From contig NC_036461.1 in assembly GCF_002775205.1 (NCBI RefSeq), forward strand, positions 13,553,015 to 13,617,014: a stretch of DNA of 64,000 nucleotides. The letters are read 5' to 3'. Position 1 is the first letter of the stretch. Each line of letters starts with the position of its first letter. A model generated the notes under the pieces. It was given only the letters and a program-made list of their open reading frames with translations. It was not told the origin of the DNA and made no database searches. The position numbers and the translations under genes are program-made. Below are positions 44,091 through 54,292 of this stretch, piece after piece. The stretch is from Xiphophorus maculatus (lineage: Eukaryota; Chordata; Actinopteri; Cyprinodontiformes; Poeciliidae).

Positions 44091-46189
44091 AACTAGGAGA
44101 TACAAAAATATTCATTCATATTACAGCTTGTTTGCAAATCCCAACCATTGAATGGAAGGATGAGTTTAAAGCATTATTTTAATAGATGGCAAATCAGCAT
44201 TTTAAAGAAAGGGTCACTTGTATTTTGGAAACCTTAAATACTACTGTCTCTCACTCCACACTGCTGCCACTTCAGTGCACAGTGTTGAATGAAAGGTTTG
44301 CTCACATTACAACAGTTGAAGCAAACCCAGGGAGCCCCAGAGGCAACAGAAGATAAACATCACAGTATGCATTTCTTTCACTGGCAGTTTATTTAATGGT
44401 TGATGCATCCACTTACATATATCTTACAATAAATCAGCAAGAAAACAATTGTCATTACAGCTTTATTCAACTGAAAGGATTTAAGGCACACCGCTTAAAA
44501 TCTGAAAGCATATTAAAGTGTTAAGACATTTAACCCACCAACACATAGAAATATAAGAATTTTCCAGAATAAGAACATCTTAAAGTCCATGACAGCACCA
44601 AGTAAAAATCAGGACTTGTGTAGAGCAACTAGAATTGCTGGATTGCTGTAGTCCATTAAAACCTTGATGTAGTTCCCTCCACAAAATTAAATAAGCAAAC
44701 TTATTGAAAGATTTCCATTGAGGATAATGTTAGATGAGCAGATGACAACTTTCCAAATTGTCAGATTGTGTTATCAGACATAAAGTTGGGAAGCTGTAAA
44801 AGCCAGAGGAAGCAGCACTGGTGGAAATTTGAAGGTTGAGGCTGAAGATGCAGTGCGATTCAAAGCCGTGGCATTGGTTGAAGTGGGGGATGTTGGAGCC
44901 AAGGTGGTTGTTGAATCTGCCCAAACCATCTGCAATAAGTCATTATGGTTTAAATGCAAGTTAAAATGTTCCTTCTAGTAGTACTTTTATGAATAAATTG
45001 TGCTGAAGTTGGGAAACATCTAAATAACACAAGGTGCTGAGCCATATGGAAGATCACTATAAGGTCATAGTCCACTCATTTCAAGCTCATAAACACAACA
45101 GGAGCATAAAATTTAGTGCTTATTAGCTTTGAGGAAAATATTTCAGATCAAAGTTTAAGAATTCTAATTAGAACAAGCTAGTCTTCCTTTCATAACTGAG
45201 GGTTAAAATTTCATGAAAGTTACCAGTCCCTCAAAAATGAGAAGCACCTAATCAAGTTTGTTTAATATTAAAAATAATAAACACTGAAATGTAAACTAAC
45301 CTGTGATGACAGATGAAAAGTGAACAGAACAGCTGCAAAGAAACCGAACAACATCTTGATCTGCTTGATGATTCCAGTAGGATTCTGTGTTCTCAAGTGA
45401 AGAATGGAAGGGACCCTGCAATGTTTTAATCGGTGTGGGAGTTTTCCAAGCTGGAGACCACACCCGTTTTTTCATGCATTATTCTAGCCCATTTGGATGA
45501 AAGTCTGTATTTTTCTTTTAATATGAAAGGCCTCATTTCCATATTTGACTGAGGGATGTTTCTGTGTAGCCTACATATGGAAATATTCTGCATCTCTTCC
45601 AGGATTCTGATAAACTTTGCAAGCCTCAAGTGGGCACGGTTTACATTTGCGAACATTTGAGAACTCATGTTAGTGTGTATTTAATCAGCGGAGCCACAAA
45701 TTCTGCTCTCTAACAGAAAGGAGATGGAATATGTCCTGCCATAAATTTGTGTCCTTAAGCTTAACAGTACTGCAAACAATGATCCAAATGCCAGCAAGTC
45801 CACACCAAATTTAGAAACACACCATTCATGATCAAAAATCCTCCCATGTGGTTGTTCAACCACATTCAACTACCAACAAAGAGTAAAGTCTTACTATCTT
45901 AGCAATTGTTGCACCCAAATATGGCATAACCAGGACAACGGTAAGGGAAATTAGTTGTTTAGCCATGGTCCACGTTGATTTGGATAGATATGTTCCTCTG
46001 TTTAAATAAAATCATAAAATCAATCATAGACAGTTTTGTCTATAGTGATGTTATCTTTGATATTAAACCCTGCTCCTCCACATCCATCCAGCAGTTAATG
46101 CTACCATTTGCATCAGGTGTATTGGAACAGAGATCTAAAATATGAAGGACAGCAACCCCTGTGGACCAGGATGAGGAAATACTACTAAC
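44090..46189. repeat. Segmental duplication unit 2 (contains cd24-like copy B)
   Basis: Same-orientation copy of 38,340-42,372, without the mucin minisatellite and without the L2-like LINE. Homology covers the 3' flank, both exons, the intron and about 0.8 kb upstream. It ends near GGATGAGGAAATACTACTAA. Confidence 0.85.
44774..45354 (-). CDS. cd24: cd24-like gene B: short GPI-type sialomucin
   Basis: Two exons, 45354-45301 ([18 protein letters not shown]) and 44929-44774, in phase 0 across a 371-base intron; 69 residues, close to normal CD24 length. The mature part is MVWADSTTTLAP, then [17 protein letters not shown] with two N-glycosylation sequons (NAT, NRT), then the hydrophobic anchor signal FPPVLLPLAFTASQLYV. 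It keeps a single TTTLAP hexapeptide where copy A has about 45. It is the nearest thing here to an ordinary CD24. The upstream region and poly(A) signal (44,388-44,393) match copy A. I see no disabling change. Confidence 0.72.
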
Positions 46190-46291
46190 CCATTCAATCC
46201 CAAACTTTTTCCCTATACCTTGCTACATCATTACTTTAGTGCAACATTTGCACTGTAAAGTACACATTTGACTATCTGTATATTCTAAACC

Positions 46292-46492
46292 AGGGGTGGG
46301 CAACTCCAGGCCTCGAGGGCCGGTCTCCTGCAACTTTTAGATGCATCTCTACTTCAACACACCTGAGTCAAATAATGAGGTCATTAGCAGGACTCTGGAG
46401 AACTTGACTGCACTTAGGAGGTGATTCAGCTATCTAATATATCCAAGAGTTGCAGGACACTGGCTCTTGAGGACCAGGATTGCCCACCCCTG
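46292..46492. mobile_element. hAT-type MITE 1
   Basis: About 201 bases with near-complementary ends (AGGGGTGGGCAACTCC on the left, TTGCCCACCCCTG on the right). It is flanked by the 8-bp direct repeat TCTAAACC at 46284-46291 and 46493-46500, as in hAT elements. No coding capacity. Confidence 0.8.
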
Positions 46493-46602
46493 TCTAAACC
46501 AAAGTAAATTTGAGAGCTTATGTGCTTATGCATAATTTTATTGAACTTCGGTCAGTTGTAGTGTCATCACAGCAACATAGATCATAAAGATAACTTCTAG
46601 AG

Positions 46603-46845
46603 CAGGGGTGTCAAACTCCAGTCCTCAAGGGCCAGTGCCCTGCAGTTTTTAGATGTGCCACAGGTACATAACAATGGAATGAAATGGCTTAATTACCTCC
46701 TTCTTGGGACGGTAAGAAAAACATGTAGATCAGTTCTCCAGAGCCTTGCTAATGACCTAATTATTCTATTCAGGTGTGGTGCAGCAGAGACACATCTAAA
46801 AGTTGCAGGGCAGTGGCCCTCCAGGACTGGAGTTTGACACATGTG
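46603..46845. mobile_element. hAT-type MITE 2
   Basis: About 243 bases with ends CAGGGGTGTCAAACTCCAGT and ACTGGAGTTTGACACATGTG. It is flanked by a perfect 8-bp duplication, TTCTAGAG (46595-46602 and 46846-46853). It is related to, but distinct from, the element 110 bases to its left. Confidence 0.85.
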
Positions 46846-46928
46846 TTCTAGAGTATAGGTCTTCATTTATGTTATTGAAAATCATGAACATTTGTCAGTC
46901 AAACTGTCATACAGTAATAGACTTAGTC

Positions 46929-47138
46929 CAGAGGTCTTCAACTCCAGGGATTGAGGGCCAGTGTCATACATCTTTTCCATCTATCTGCTTCAATTCACCT
47001 GAGTCAAATAATCAGGCCATTAGCAGGGCTCTGGAGAACTTGACTGCATACTGAGGAGGTGATCCATTTGATTCAGGTGTGTTGGACCAAGGACACAATC
47101 TGAAAGACACCGGACCCCAAGGCCTGGAATCAAAGGCC
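46929..47138. mobile_element. hAT-type MITE 3, decayed
   Basis: It shares internal words with MITE 1 (CACCTGAGTCAAATAAT, CATTAGCAGG, CTCTGGAGAACTTGACTGCA) and has weak ends (CTTCAACTCCAGGG and CCTGGAATCAAAGG). No clear target duplication remains. Confidence 0.6.
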
Positions 47139-47499
47139 AGTTGTATAGCTCCTTCTCACCATTTGGTGACTTTGGTATTCTTCAATTTTGGATTATTTCA
47201 TCCCTTCCATGATATTTGCAATAAAGCCTAGAATTTCTCCCAGGCATGGGTGGTGCAAAAGCAACATCTCTGGAAATGATTCTTGATTTGACTGACCAGT
47301 AAGTGGTCAGTCAATGCAAGACTGACCACTAGATCACTTATTGTAATATCTTGAAGAGAAGTGTCCATTTGAGATCTATTTCCATGACTTACTGACCTTG
47401 TGCCAAACCTTTGCATAACATAATAAGCCACAACCCATGAGAAGGTGAGCAAATCGGTCGTCCCTCCTATGACACATTTGTAAGACAATCTCTAAAAGG

Positions 47500-47660
47500 T
47501 AAATTGCCTGTACTTGTATAGTTCTTTATCAAGTCCAAATGACCTGAAAGTGCTTTTGACCACATTTAGTCATCCACCGATTCACACACATTCACACACT
47601 GATGAGAGTAAGCTACTATATTGTAGCTATAGCTTTCCTGGCACAGTTTGAAAGAAGCAA
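47500..47660. repeat. Fish interspersed repeat (CATTCACACAC type)
   Basis: The order TTGTATAGTTCTTTATCAAG, GTGCTTTTGACCACATTTAG, GATTCACACACATTCACACA and AAGCTACTATATTGTAGC follows a repeat seen throughout fish genomes. It is related to the poorer copy at 19,590-19,745. Confidence 0.5.
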
Positions 47661-47728
47661 GGCAGTCTTACACTAGCCTTGCTTGTGTAAGACTGCCTTA
47701 CACAAGCAGTGTAAGGCAGTCTTACACA
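47659..47728. repeat. Three alternating arms of one inverted repeat
   Basis: The word AAGGCAGTCTTACAC (47,659) occurs again at 47,712 and, as its exact complement, at 47,685. The second and third arms pair perfectly over at least 19 bases (47,684-47,702 with 47,710-47,728). Either of two hairpins could form, sharing the middle arm. Confidence 0.8.
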
Positions 47729-48066
47729 AGCAAAGCTATTTGGTGTCAATAAACTTCGCTACCTTTGTGCTGGTTTGTGAAGCAAACCAGTACAATTTTT
47801 AAGACTTTAATTAAAATGTTTTCAGAAGTCATCAGAGATAAACTTGTCACTCTACATTAACAAAATCCAATGTATCAACCAATTGTGCCAAGTTTGTGCA
47901 GCTAAATATTTTCATAGCACAGTTGATTGATACATTTGTTTGATTTGAAAATGTTGGGGGCTGGTTGACCCTTAAAACATTTATTAATATCTTTAAAATG
48001 ACAGCAGTGCAAGCAATTTTTATGCCAGGACAAAGCCAGGACAAACATTTGACACTAATTTAATTT

Positions 48067-48270
48067 CTTTTTTCTCCGAAGAGTTTTTGCAGCGCTAGTG
48101 GCTCGTATTTTTTCGACAGTAGGCAGACAGGAAGGAGGGTGAGGAGAGGGGGGAAGACATTCGGCAAAGGTCGTCGGGACTGGGAGTCGAACCCGCGACG
48201 GCCGCGTCGAGGACTAAGGCCTCCAAACGTGGGGCGTGCTGACCCCCTGCGCCACCACAGCACGCCCCAC
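48067..48270 (-). mobile_element. tRNA-derived SINE with target-site duplication
   Basis: On the minus strand the head has an A-box-like TGGTGGCGCAGGGGG and a B-box-like GGGTTCGACTCC. The body (TTTGCCGAATGTCTTCCC, TTCCTGTCTGCCTACTGTCG) ends in an A-rich tail, AGAAAAAAGAAA. A 16-bp direct repeat with one mismatch flanks it (48,051-48,066 and 48,271-48,286). It looks fairly young. The body matches the older copy at 9,418-9,580. Confidence 0.85.
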
Positions 48271-48957
48271 GACACCAATTTAATTTGATTTAGAGAAGAA
48301 GGGAGGGGAGGGGGTGAAACTGCACTCAGGTTAAATATAGTACTATGCACCAGCAACATCCACAAACAGCAACGGATGACAACACCGGTGTACTTGGTCC
48401 TTTGGGGATTCATTTTTGCTTTCAAAAAAATGATGTGATGGAAAATGGAATGCTGGAAAAGACTATTTTTGTGTGCATGTCGTTCAAGAAAAGAGTTTGC
48501 CCACCACTGAAGCTACTCAAGTCTAAAACACCATACCAGTGCAAAATATCTTGCACTGGGATGAAAACACTTAAAAGGGTGTGTTGAATAAGAGACAGAT
48601 ACAGAGTGAAGTATTTTATTTCTTGTGTGTTTTTGTGCAGTGGCATCTCAGCTGGAACTGATGGTGACCTGTTAAAATAAAACAAACAAATGGATGGGTC
48701 TTGTAACTGTTTGAAATACAATGAAATGTCATGTAAATGTGGCTTACCTCTGTCTCTTCCTCTGCAGGGTGTTCAGGCTAAAAGAGTCCCCAGGGGCCTG
48801 AGCACCTTATAAAGGTTCCGGAGGAGACCAATGCAGATGGAAGAGGGGGAGAGATAGAATGATGCATTTTAGAAGTTTAATGATTAGATTTATATTTATA
48901 AAAAGGTATTTTTAGAAATGAAATGGCTGCTTAAAAATGAAGAGCATTTGTTAATAT

Positions 48958-49232
48958 TGTGTTGAAGATTTGGTTGTTTGTCAAGATTGTTTCTGTACAT
49001 ATATTTTGTCCTACCCTGTTTCTTGGTGGGGTTGTTAATTAGAGCAGCCAGGAACTATAAAAACCTGCATGTTGGCCACATTGCAGGTTGGTTAGGTGTG
49101 GTTGCTGCTGAGACCCATAGCCGTAGTAAGCAGGATTGTCTAAGTGTTAAATGTTGGAGAATAAACACCCGGTTGGTCTGCACTATTTCTCTGCTTCAAG
49201 ACTTTAAACCAGCTGCTAAGGGCTATTCTAAC
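48958..49232 (+). mobile_element. Possible solo LTR (fossil)
   Basis: The stretch begins TGTTGAAG and ends ATTCTAACA. It has a TATA-type word (TATAAAA, 49,056) and a poly(A) signal (AATAAA, 49,160) about 100 bases later, the layout of a retroelement long terminal repeat. No target duplication or internal coding region was found, so this is tentative. Confidence 0.25.
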
Positions 49233-49259
49233 AGTCCCCAATGCTATTATTAGCGTCCA

Positions 49260-50225
49260 CAATCCACACTTCTATTGAAGTATTTCTTCAAAGAAGTTAC
49301 ATCAAAGATGAGCAATTTCTGAAACACTCAAAAGCTGAATGGGTATAACATTTGTGCCAATCTGATGGTTGAATAACTTAAATAGCAGCTTAAAAAATAA
49401 ATATATTTGCTGAACTCATATGTCTATTTCTTCAATAATCTAGCTGCAAAAAGGGTCTGGGTTTTTTATTATAAACTGTGCTTATTTTGCATATATATAT
49501 TTTGACTTAAATGTGATTGCTGACCCAGCAATTAACTTGATTACAAATTTTAAGTTTTGTTTAGAAAAATAGGAATCCTCATTTAAGAGTACAAAGCTAA
49601 AGATGTTTTAGAATCTGCCATCACAGCTGTATTACAACTCAGTTCACATTTGACCAATCTATGCAATGCAGTTTTCATGTCATTGTCACCTGGTCCCTTT
49701 GTCAGGGTGACAAGACAAGTTTTACCGTTGAAATAAACTCCTTTTCTGTGGCAGTTTTTGCATGACTACTGCTCCATCAAATCCCTCCTGCTCAACAACT
49801 AAATTGCAGGGTATTAAATTCTGGGATGGAATAAAATTCAATGCAGTCCAACAAGCAGCACAAAAGAAAAGCAATTTTCACAAACAATAGGCACTAGTTA
49901 TCTGGTTAACTTCCAGTATAGCCCTCAACAACTGTCACTTTTTTCTGTGCCTCTGATTGAACCTCTTCTGCATAGAGCCATCAGTGCAGGTCCTGTCAGT
50001 TGCAGTCAAGATTGCGGGTTGGGGAAGTCTGTCGAGTGACTCTTGTGCAGTTTAAAAGTAGGTAAAGTCAATGTCAGACTTTTTGTAGTGTATGCACCAT
50101 AAATATTGTCCACTCCCCCCAGCAATACACAAGAGTTTCAGCCAAGTTCTCATTGGCACTCTGGGGTAAATAAAACTGAATCAGAGTCAGATGGACTGCA
50201 AGCTGACCAACTTACAAATGTTTAG
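49260..50225. other. Gene-free stretch before the cd24-like C locus
   Basis: I see no coding exon, RNA gene or clear mobile element. Open frames are short and unremarkable. Confidence 0.5.
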
Positions 50226-50234
50226 CTTTTTTAA

Positions 50235-50385
50235 GTTTGTTACTGGGTTAGTAGGCACCCAGTAAGTGCCTACTTACTGGGTGCCTACTTACCCAGTGAA
50301 TGCCTACACCCAGTAAGTGCTTACTTACTGGGTGCCTACTTACCCAGTGAATGCCTACACCCAGTAAGTGCCTACTTACTTGGTG
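50235..50385. repeat. Short palindromic tandem repeat
   Basis: A unit of about 50 bases (TTACCCAGTGAATGCCTACA, then CCCAGTAAGTGCTTACTTAC, then TGGGTGCCTACT) is repeated about 2.5 times. Within it, CCCAGTAAGTGCCTAC and its complement alternate, so the array is both tandem and self-complementary. Confidence 0.8.
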
Positions 50386-50517
50386 TGCCTCAGCCCCAAA
50401 CACCATTGCAATTTCACCACATTAGTCAAACATTGCGATTAGTGCTTTGGCAAATTTGTTTTATGGTTAACAGAGATTCAGACAAGCAAACTGCAATAGA
50501 GTCAGGTTAGGGGAAAG

Positions 50518-50543
50518 GGGGGGGGGGGGGGGGGGGGGGGGGG
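50518..50543 (+). repeat. Run of 26 guanines
   Basis: An uninterrupted G run preceded by GGGGAAA. It lies in the 3' flank of cd24-like C, about 0.43 kb past its stop codon. The length may be inexact because such runs sequence poorly. Confidence 0.9.
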
Positions 50544-50653
50544 TCCAAAGTGGCAATTTTAACTAGCAGGATTTGAGCCAGCTGTCTCATTTCAGCAGCA
50601 GGACCTGAAATGTCTAATTTAATCTCAGTGAATGAAGGCAGACATTTTACACC

Positions 50654-50659
50654 TTTATT
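50654..50659 (-). terminator. cd24-like C poly(A) signal
   Basis: AATAAA on the minus strand, 314 bases past the copy C stop codon. If used, the transcript ends before the poly-G run. Confidence 0.45.
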
Positions 50660-50972
50660 TACTTCAAGTTTCACAGCACTTAAATAGATACAAATATTTG
50701 CAATGAAGTTGATCAGAACTACTTTCATTTTAAAATCCTCTTAATAGATACATTTTCTCCCACACCCACAAACATTTCTACACAGATTTAGTATTCTTCC
50801 TGATTTATAGCTCATAAGACACCCAGAAAGGATCAGGACGTCCAGAGAAGAAAAGGGCGAGTCCTGCTTTGGTGCGTAAAACGGATGAAAAAAAAAGTTC
50901 TTTAGGGAACTTCATCTTGAGGCGGTAGACTTTTGCATCCGCTGTCCATCTGGGTCCACAGTACGGGTGAAG

Positions 50973-51495
50973 TTAGTCCCAACCCCGGGACCAGTCGTGA
51001 AGGAGGACAGCCGCTAAAGTCAAAGGGAGCAGGAGCAGCGGGACGGCGGTGGTCATTCCACTCATGCTGGCGGTGTTGGTTGTGACAGGGGGTTTGATGG
51101 TGGTCCCGTTGGCGGCGTTTGCCTGGATAATCTGCAAAAACAGCAGCAAGTGCGTCAAGATTTAGTCCGTGCAAATCACAGCTTCACGTAGTTAAAACAT
51201 AAACCAAAACACCGATCGATTCGAGATCAATGAGGAGAAAGTAGCTCTACTTAAATCCAGCGTAAAATCAGCAGAGAAAGGTCTGATGGTACTACTGGCA
51301 CATTAAAAACGGGGTACCGTTAAAATAATAAAGCCTGAAAGAAATGCCACGCAAACATTCCCGTCAGAATAAGAACGCCAATAAAAATAGGAGAAATGTT
51401 TTCAAGGAGAAAAAAACAAAACAAAAACTAACCTGGGATGAGATGCAAAAAGCCAGCAGCAGAGCTGACAGCAAGGCGACGGGCAAATTATTCAT
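50973..51495 (-). CDS. cd24-like gene C: short surface mucin with an unusual charged C-terminus
   Basis: Two exons, 51495-51433 (signal peptide MNNLPVALLSALLLAFCISSQ) and 51131-50973, in phase 0 across a 301-base intron; 73 residues. The mature part starts IIQANAANGTTIKPPVTTNT, with one N-glycosylation sequon (NGT). A hydrophobic stretch, AVPLLLLPLTLAAVLL, follows, and then eight polar or charged residues, HDWSRGWD. GPI signals normally end in the hydrophobic part, so this copy may be a single-pass membrane protein or a less efficient GPI substrate. The signal exon ends in ISSQ at the splice site, exactly as in copy D and like LSSQ in A and B, which ties the four genes together. A TATA box lies 67 bases upstream. 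Confidence 0.75.
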
Positions 51496-51561
51496 CTTGC
51501 TGGTTGATGTTCAGGCAGCAAGTTTGCTCGTAAGTGATTCAAACAGGAGATGCTGCTGAGC

Positions 51562-51569
51562 TTTTTATA
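51562..51569 (-). promoter_or_regulatory. TATA box of cd24-like C
   Basis: TATAAAAA on the minus strand, 67 bases before the copy C start codon. Copy D has the same word at a similar place. Confidence 0.65.
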
Positions 51570-51599
51570 CTGCAAGTGACATCAGCACCATCATCATCA

Positions 51600-52790
51600 A
51601 CACAATCCTCAGCGTAACCCTAACCCATGCTGCCTTCAAGGTTTGTATGGAAATTATCAAATCAAATGATATTAATTATAATAATATATATTTAGCCGCA
51701 ACTTTAATGTTTTCAAGATAAAATATGTTGATAAATAAAACCAAGAGTTTATAATATACATGACTGTGAATGAGCTGTGTCGTTTTCCTAATAAAAAACA
51801 ACTTAATAATGACCATCACAAATGCAGGAAAATTATCCTACAAAATCTCCAATAAAACAATAAATAGTCTTTAAAGTGTATTCATTAAATACACACATTG
51901 TATTACTAGGAGGCAGAGTCACATGAAACACACAGAAAGTGCAGGTGCATTTAACTAAATTCACCAATAAATACCTAATAGAAGTAAAACATATTTTATA
52001 TATTAATTACACTCAGGAATATGTAGTCCAGATGTTCATTTTTATCCATTTTGAACAATAATTTTGTTAGTGGTGCATGTGCACTGATTTATCGACCAAC
52101 CGATTTATCAGCGCTGATTTCCATAATTTTGGTATGGGGGCAAAAGAAAAATCTCTCTCTATTTATGCCCCACTTTTCAGATTTGTAAAAAATGTTCAAA
52201 ACCATTCATTTTCTTCCTAATTGAATTGAAAAGGTGGTACTTCTTTTGTTCTGAGAATTTTAAATGTGATAAAAACATTTTTTCCTTTTCCCCAAAATTA
52301 AATGCTTAGGATTCAAACTGCAAGTTGCACATGGCCATTTCAACTGGTACCAAAAAGCTAGTGTCTGTGGGTTTAAGAACATTGAATGTAAACACACTGG
52401 CATCATATTGTGAAATGTGGTTTTGCTCAGACATTTCAAAAGCTGTGAGTGAGGTCTGTCTTTGAAAGAACAGGTTGGCTTATATGGTTCACAAGAAAGT
52501 TATGCAAAACATACTGGTGTATTTTGTAGCACTGAAAATCGTTGCTAGAACTAAAGGCGAGTTTGTAGACTTTCAATTTAAAATGCTATAAAGACAGTAT
52601 CCAACGTGCTCTCATTAACTCAGTATGTAAACTCTGACTATTTCACAAGTACTGCTTTTGTTTACCATGTTTTGATATTTTTAATCCCATTGGCAAGAAG
52701 TGCACACTTTCATTTTCCTCCCATTGTCATTATAGACTGCATTGTCTTCCATTGCGGGTTTCTAGTACACTGGTCACTTAGGTTACCTAG
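51600..52790. other. Gene-free stretch between cd24-like C and D
   Basis: AT-rich, with no coding exon. Near 52,080-52,140 there is a decayed interspersed repeat (GATTTATCGACCAACCGATTTATCAG type). Nothing else can be supported. Confidence 0.45.
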
Positions 52791-52792
52791 TC

Positions 52793-52995
52793 CAGCGTTT
52801 CCCAACCCTGGTCCTCAAGGCACACTGCCCTGAATGTTTTAGGTATTTCCTTGCTTCAGTCCATCTGATTTCAATTGATGACTGATTAACAGGCTTTTGT
52901 TGAACTGCAATCAGTTGAATCAGGCACATTAAAGCAGAGAAACTTCTAAAACATGTAGGACAGTGTACCTTGAGGACCATGGTTGGTCAATAGCA
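52793..52995. mobile_element. hAT-type MITE 4, decayed right end
   Basis: The left end CAGCGTTTCCCAACCCTGGT, then CCTCAAGGCACACTGCCCTG, is complementary to the right part, GGACAGTGTACCTTGAGGAC followed by CATGGTTGG. The outer right end is lost. No coding capacity. Confidence 0.65.
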
Positions 52996-53528
52996 CCCAT
53001 TTTAAAAGTGAAAACCCTGAATATCAGAGACTGGTTTATTTAGAGTACTTTATAATTTGTTAGTCCCACCAAGCACAGGTTATTACAGTAACGTGGCCTA
53101 CCTACTTCACAGGCTTAGTCCATGGAGATGTTTTGTAGAGAAAGTCTGTCCAAACACTTTCAGCTTCTGTGGTAGGCCATGTTTAGAAAAAAAAAAAAAA
53201 AAAAAAAAACACACTTCCCAATGGAGAGTCACAACATCTATAAACCTGCAAAGGATAAATGGGTGCAAATAATAGTTGGACCTGCACTAGTTTGACACTA
53301 AAGCTCATATCAATTCACGACAATTGAATAGTCCAACTACTGAGAAGAGGAAACCACTTTAGTCTTGGGACCATTTCAAAACAGCTTTACTGGTTTCCAA
53401 TGTAAAGTTATCCTTAAATTGGAAGATAAAACTCAAGGCAAAGCCACAGCCTTCACTCATTGATTTCTATGGTCTAGAATCTACTGCACTTACCATGGAC
53501 TCAAGTTACACATTTTTCAATGTACAGC

Positions 53529-53534
53529 TTTATT
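53529..53534 (-). terminator. cd24-like D poly(A) signal
   Basis: AATAAA on the minus strand, 291 bases past the copy D stop codon. Confidence 0.45.
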
Positions 53535-53824
53535 CTGTCAGCCTAAAAGTCAGAAATTCTTATAAATATACAAAGTTTATCAAATGAAGCATTTCAAAAC
53601 AAAGCTTCCCAAGACTGAGTTAAGTCTTGTAGCCAGTACAATTTCACCTCCCTCATACATAACTTCCATGATACAAGTTTAACCAGGACATTAGAAAGGG
53701 ACTAGTTTGTTGTAGACACTGAAAACTCAACACAAGATAGAAAGTGGAAATCCAAGTGTGCTCAAGATTGTCCAGCTTTGAAGAGCTGCAACTTAAACTG
53801 ACAGCAAGAGTCCAGTCCGGCCAG

Positions 53825-54292
53825 TCACTGGCACCAAGCATAAACAGGAACCACCAAGAGCAGAGCGAGAAGCAGCAAAGGATTGCCTGCAGTCCTCCTA
53901 GGAGTACTTCCAGAGGTAGAGTTGAAGGTGGAATTGGTCACCGATGCAGTACTGCCAACAGTTGGCGTGACACTGGCAGAGACCGAGCTGTCAGCAGTTG
54001 GAGCAACACTGGTTAAGTCTGTCTCTTCAGTAGGTGGGGTAATACTGCTGGCAGTAGGCATATTTGGATCATCTTGTGTCCAGACCACCTGCAATAGTCA
54101 GAACATTCATTACTGAAAAAAATAAATTAAAAAAATAAGCCTGCATGCAAGTTCTGAAAAGTCATTTGAAACCTATTGTCCAAACTGACTTACAAAATAC
54201 CATACCAAAGGATTTTTCAATAAACAAACCTGAGATGAAATTTGAAAAGCCAGTAGGACAGCTGTAAGGACCACACCATACACTTGCTTCAT
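53825..54292 (-). CDS. cd24-like gene D: medium-length Ser/Thr-rich GPI-type mucin
   Basis: Two exons, 54292-54230 (signal peptide MKQVYGVVLTAVLLAFQISSQ) and 54088-53825, in phase 0 across a 141-base intron; 108 residues. The mature part starts VVWTQDDP, sharing VVWTQ with copy A. It continues as a non-repetitive Ser/Thr/Pro-rich stretch with two N-glycosylation sequons (TNST, FNST), and ends with a basic break, TPRRTAGN, before the hydrophobic tail PLLLLALLLVVPVYAWCQ. Unlike A, its length comes from non-repeated sequence. It is head-to-head with iars2, about 1.1 kb away. A TATA box lies 84 bases upstream of the start. Confidence 0.75.

Noticed and set aside
48171-48260. tRNA gene suggested by A- and B-box-like words
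   Set aside because: The boxes belong to the SINE head. The cloverleaf is not intact and the sequence continues into the SINE body.
48060-48425. Minus-strand 121-residue frame with Arg/Gly/Ser-rich middle
   Set aside because: Most of it is the SINE at 48,067-48,270 read in frame by chance.
50235-50385. CRISPR-like array of short repeats
   Set aside because: The repeats are contiguous and palindromic with no spacers, in a vertebrate genome.
50507-50728. Minus-strand frame ending in a run of prolines
   Set aside because: It is created by the poly-G run read in the complement.
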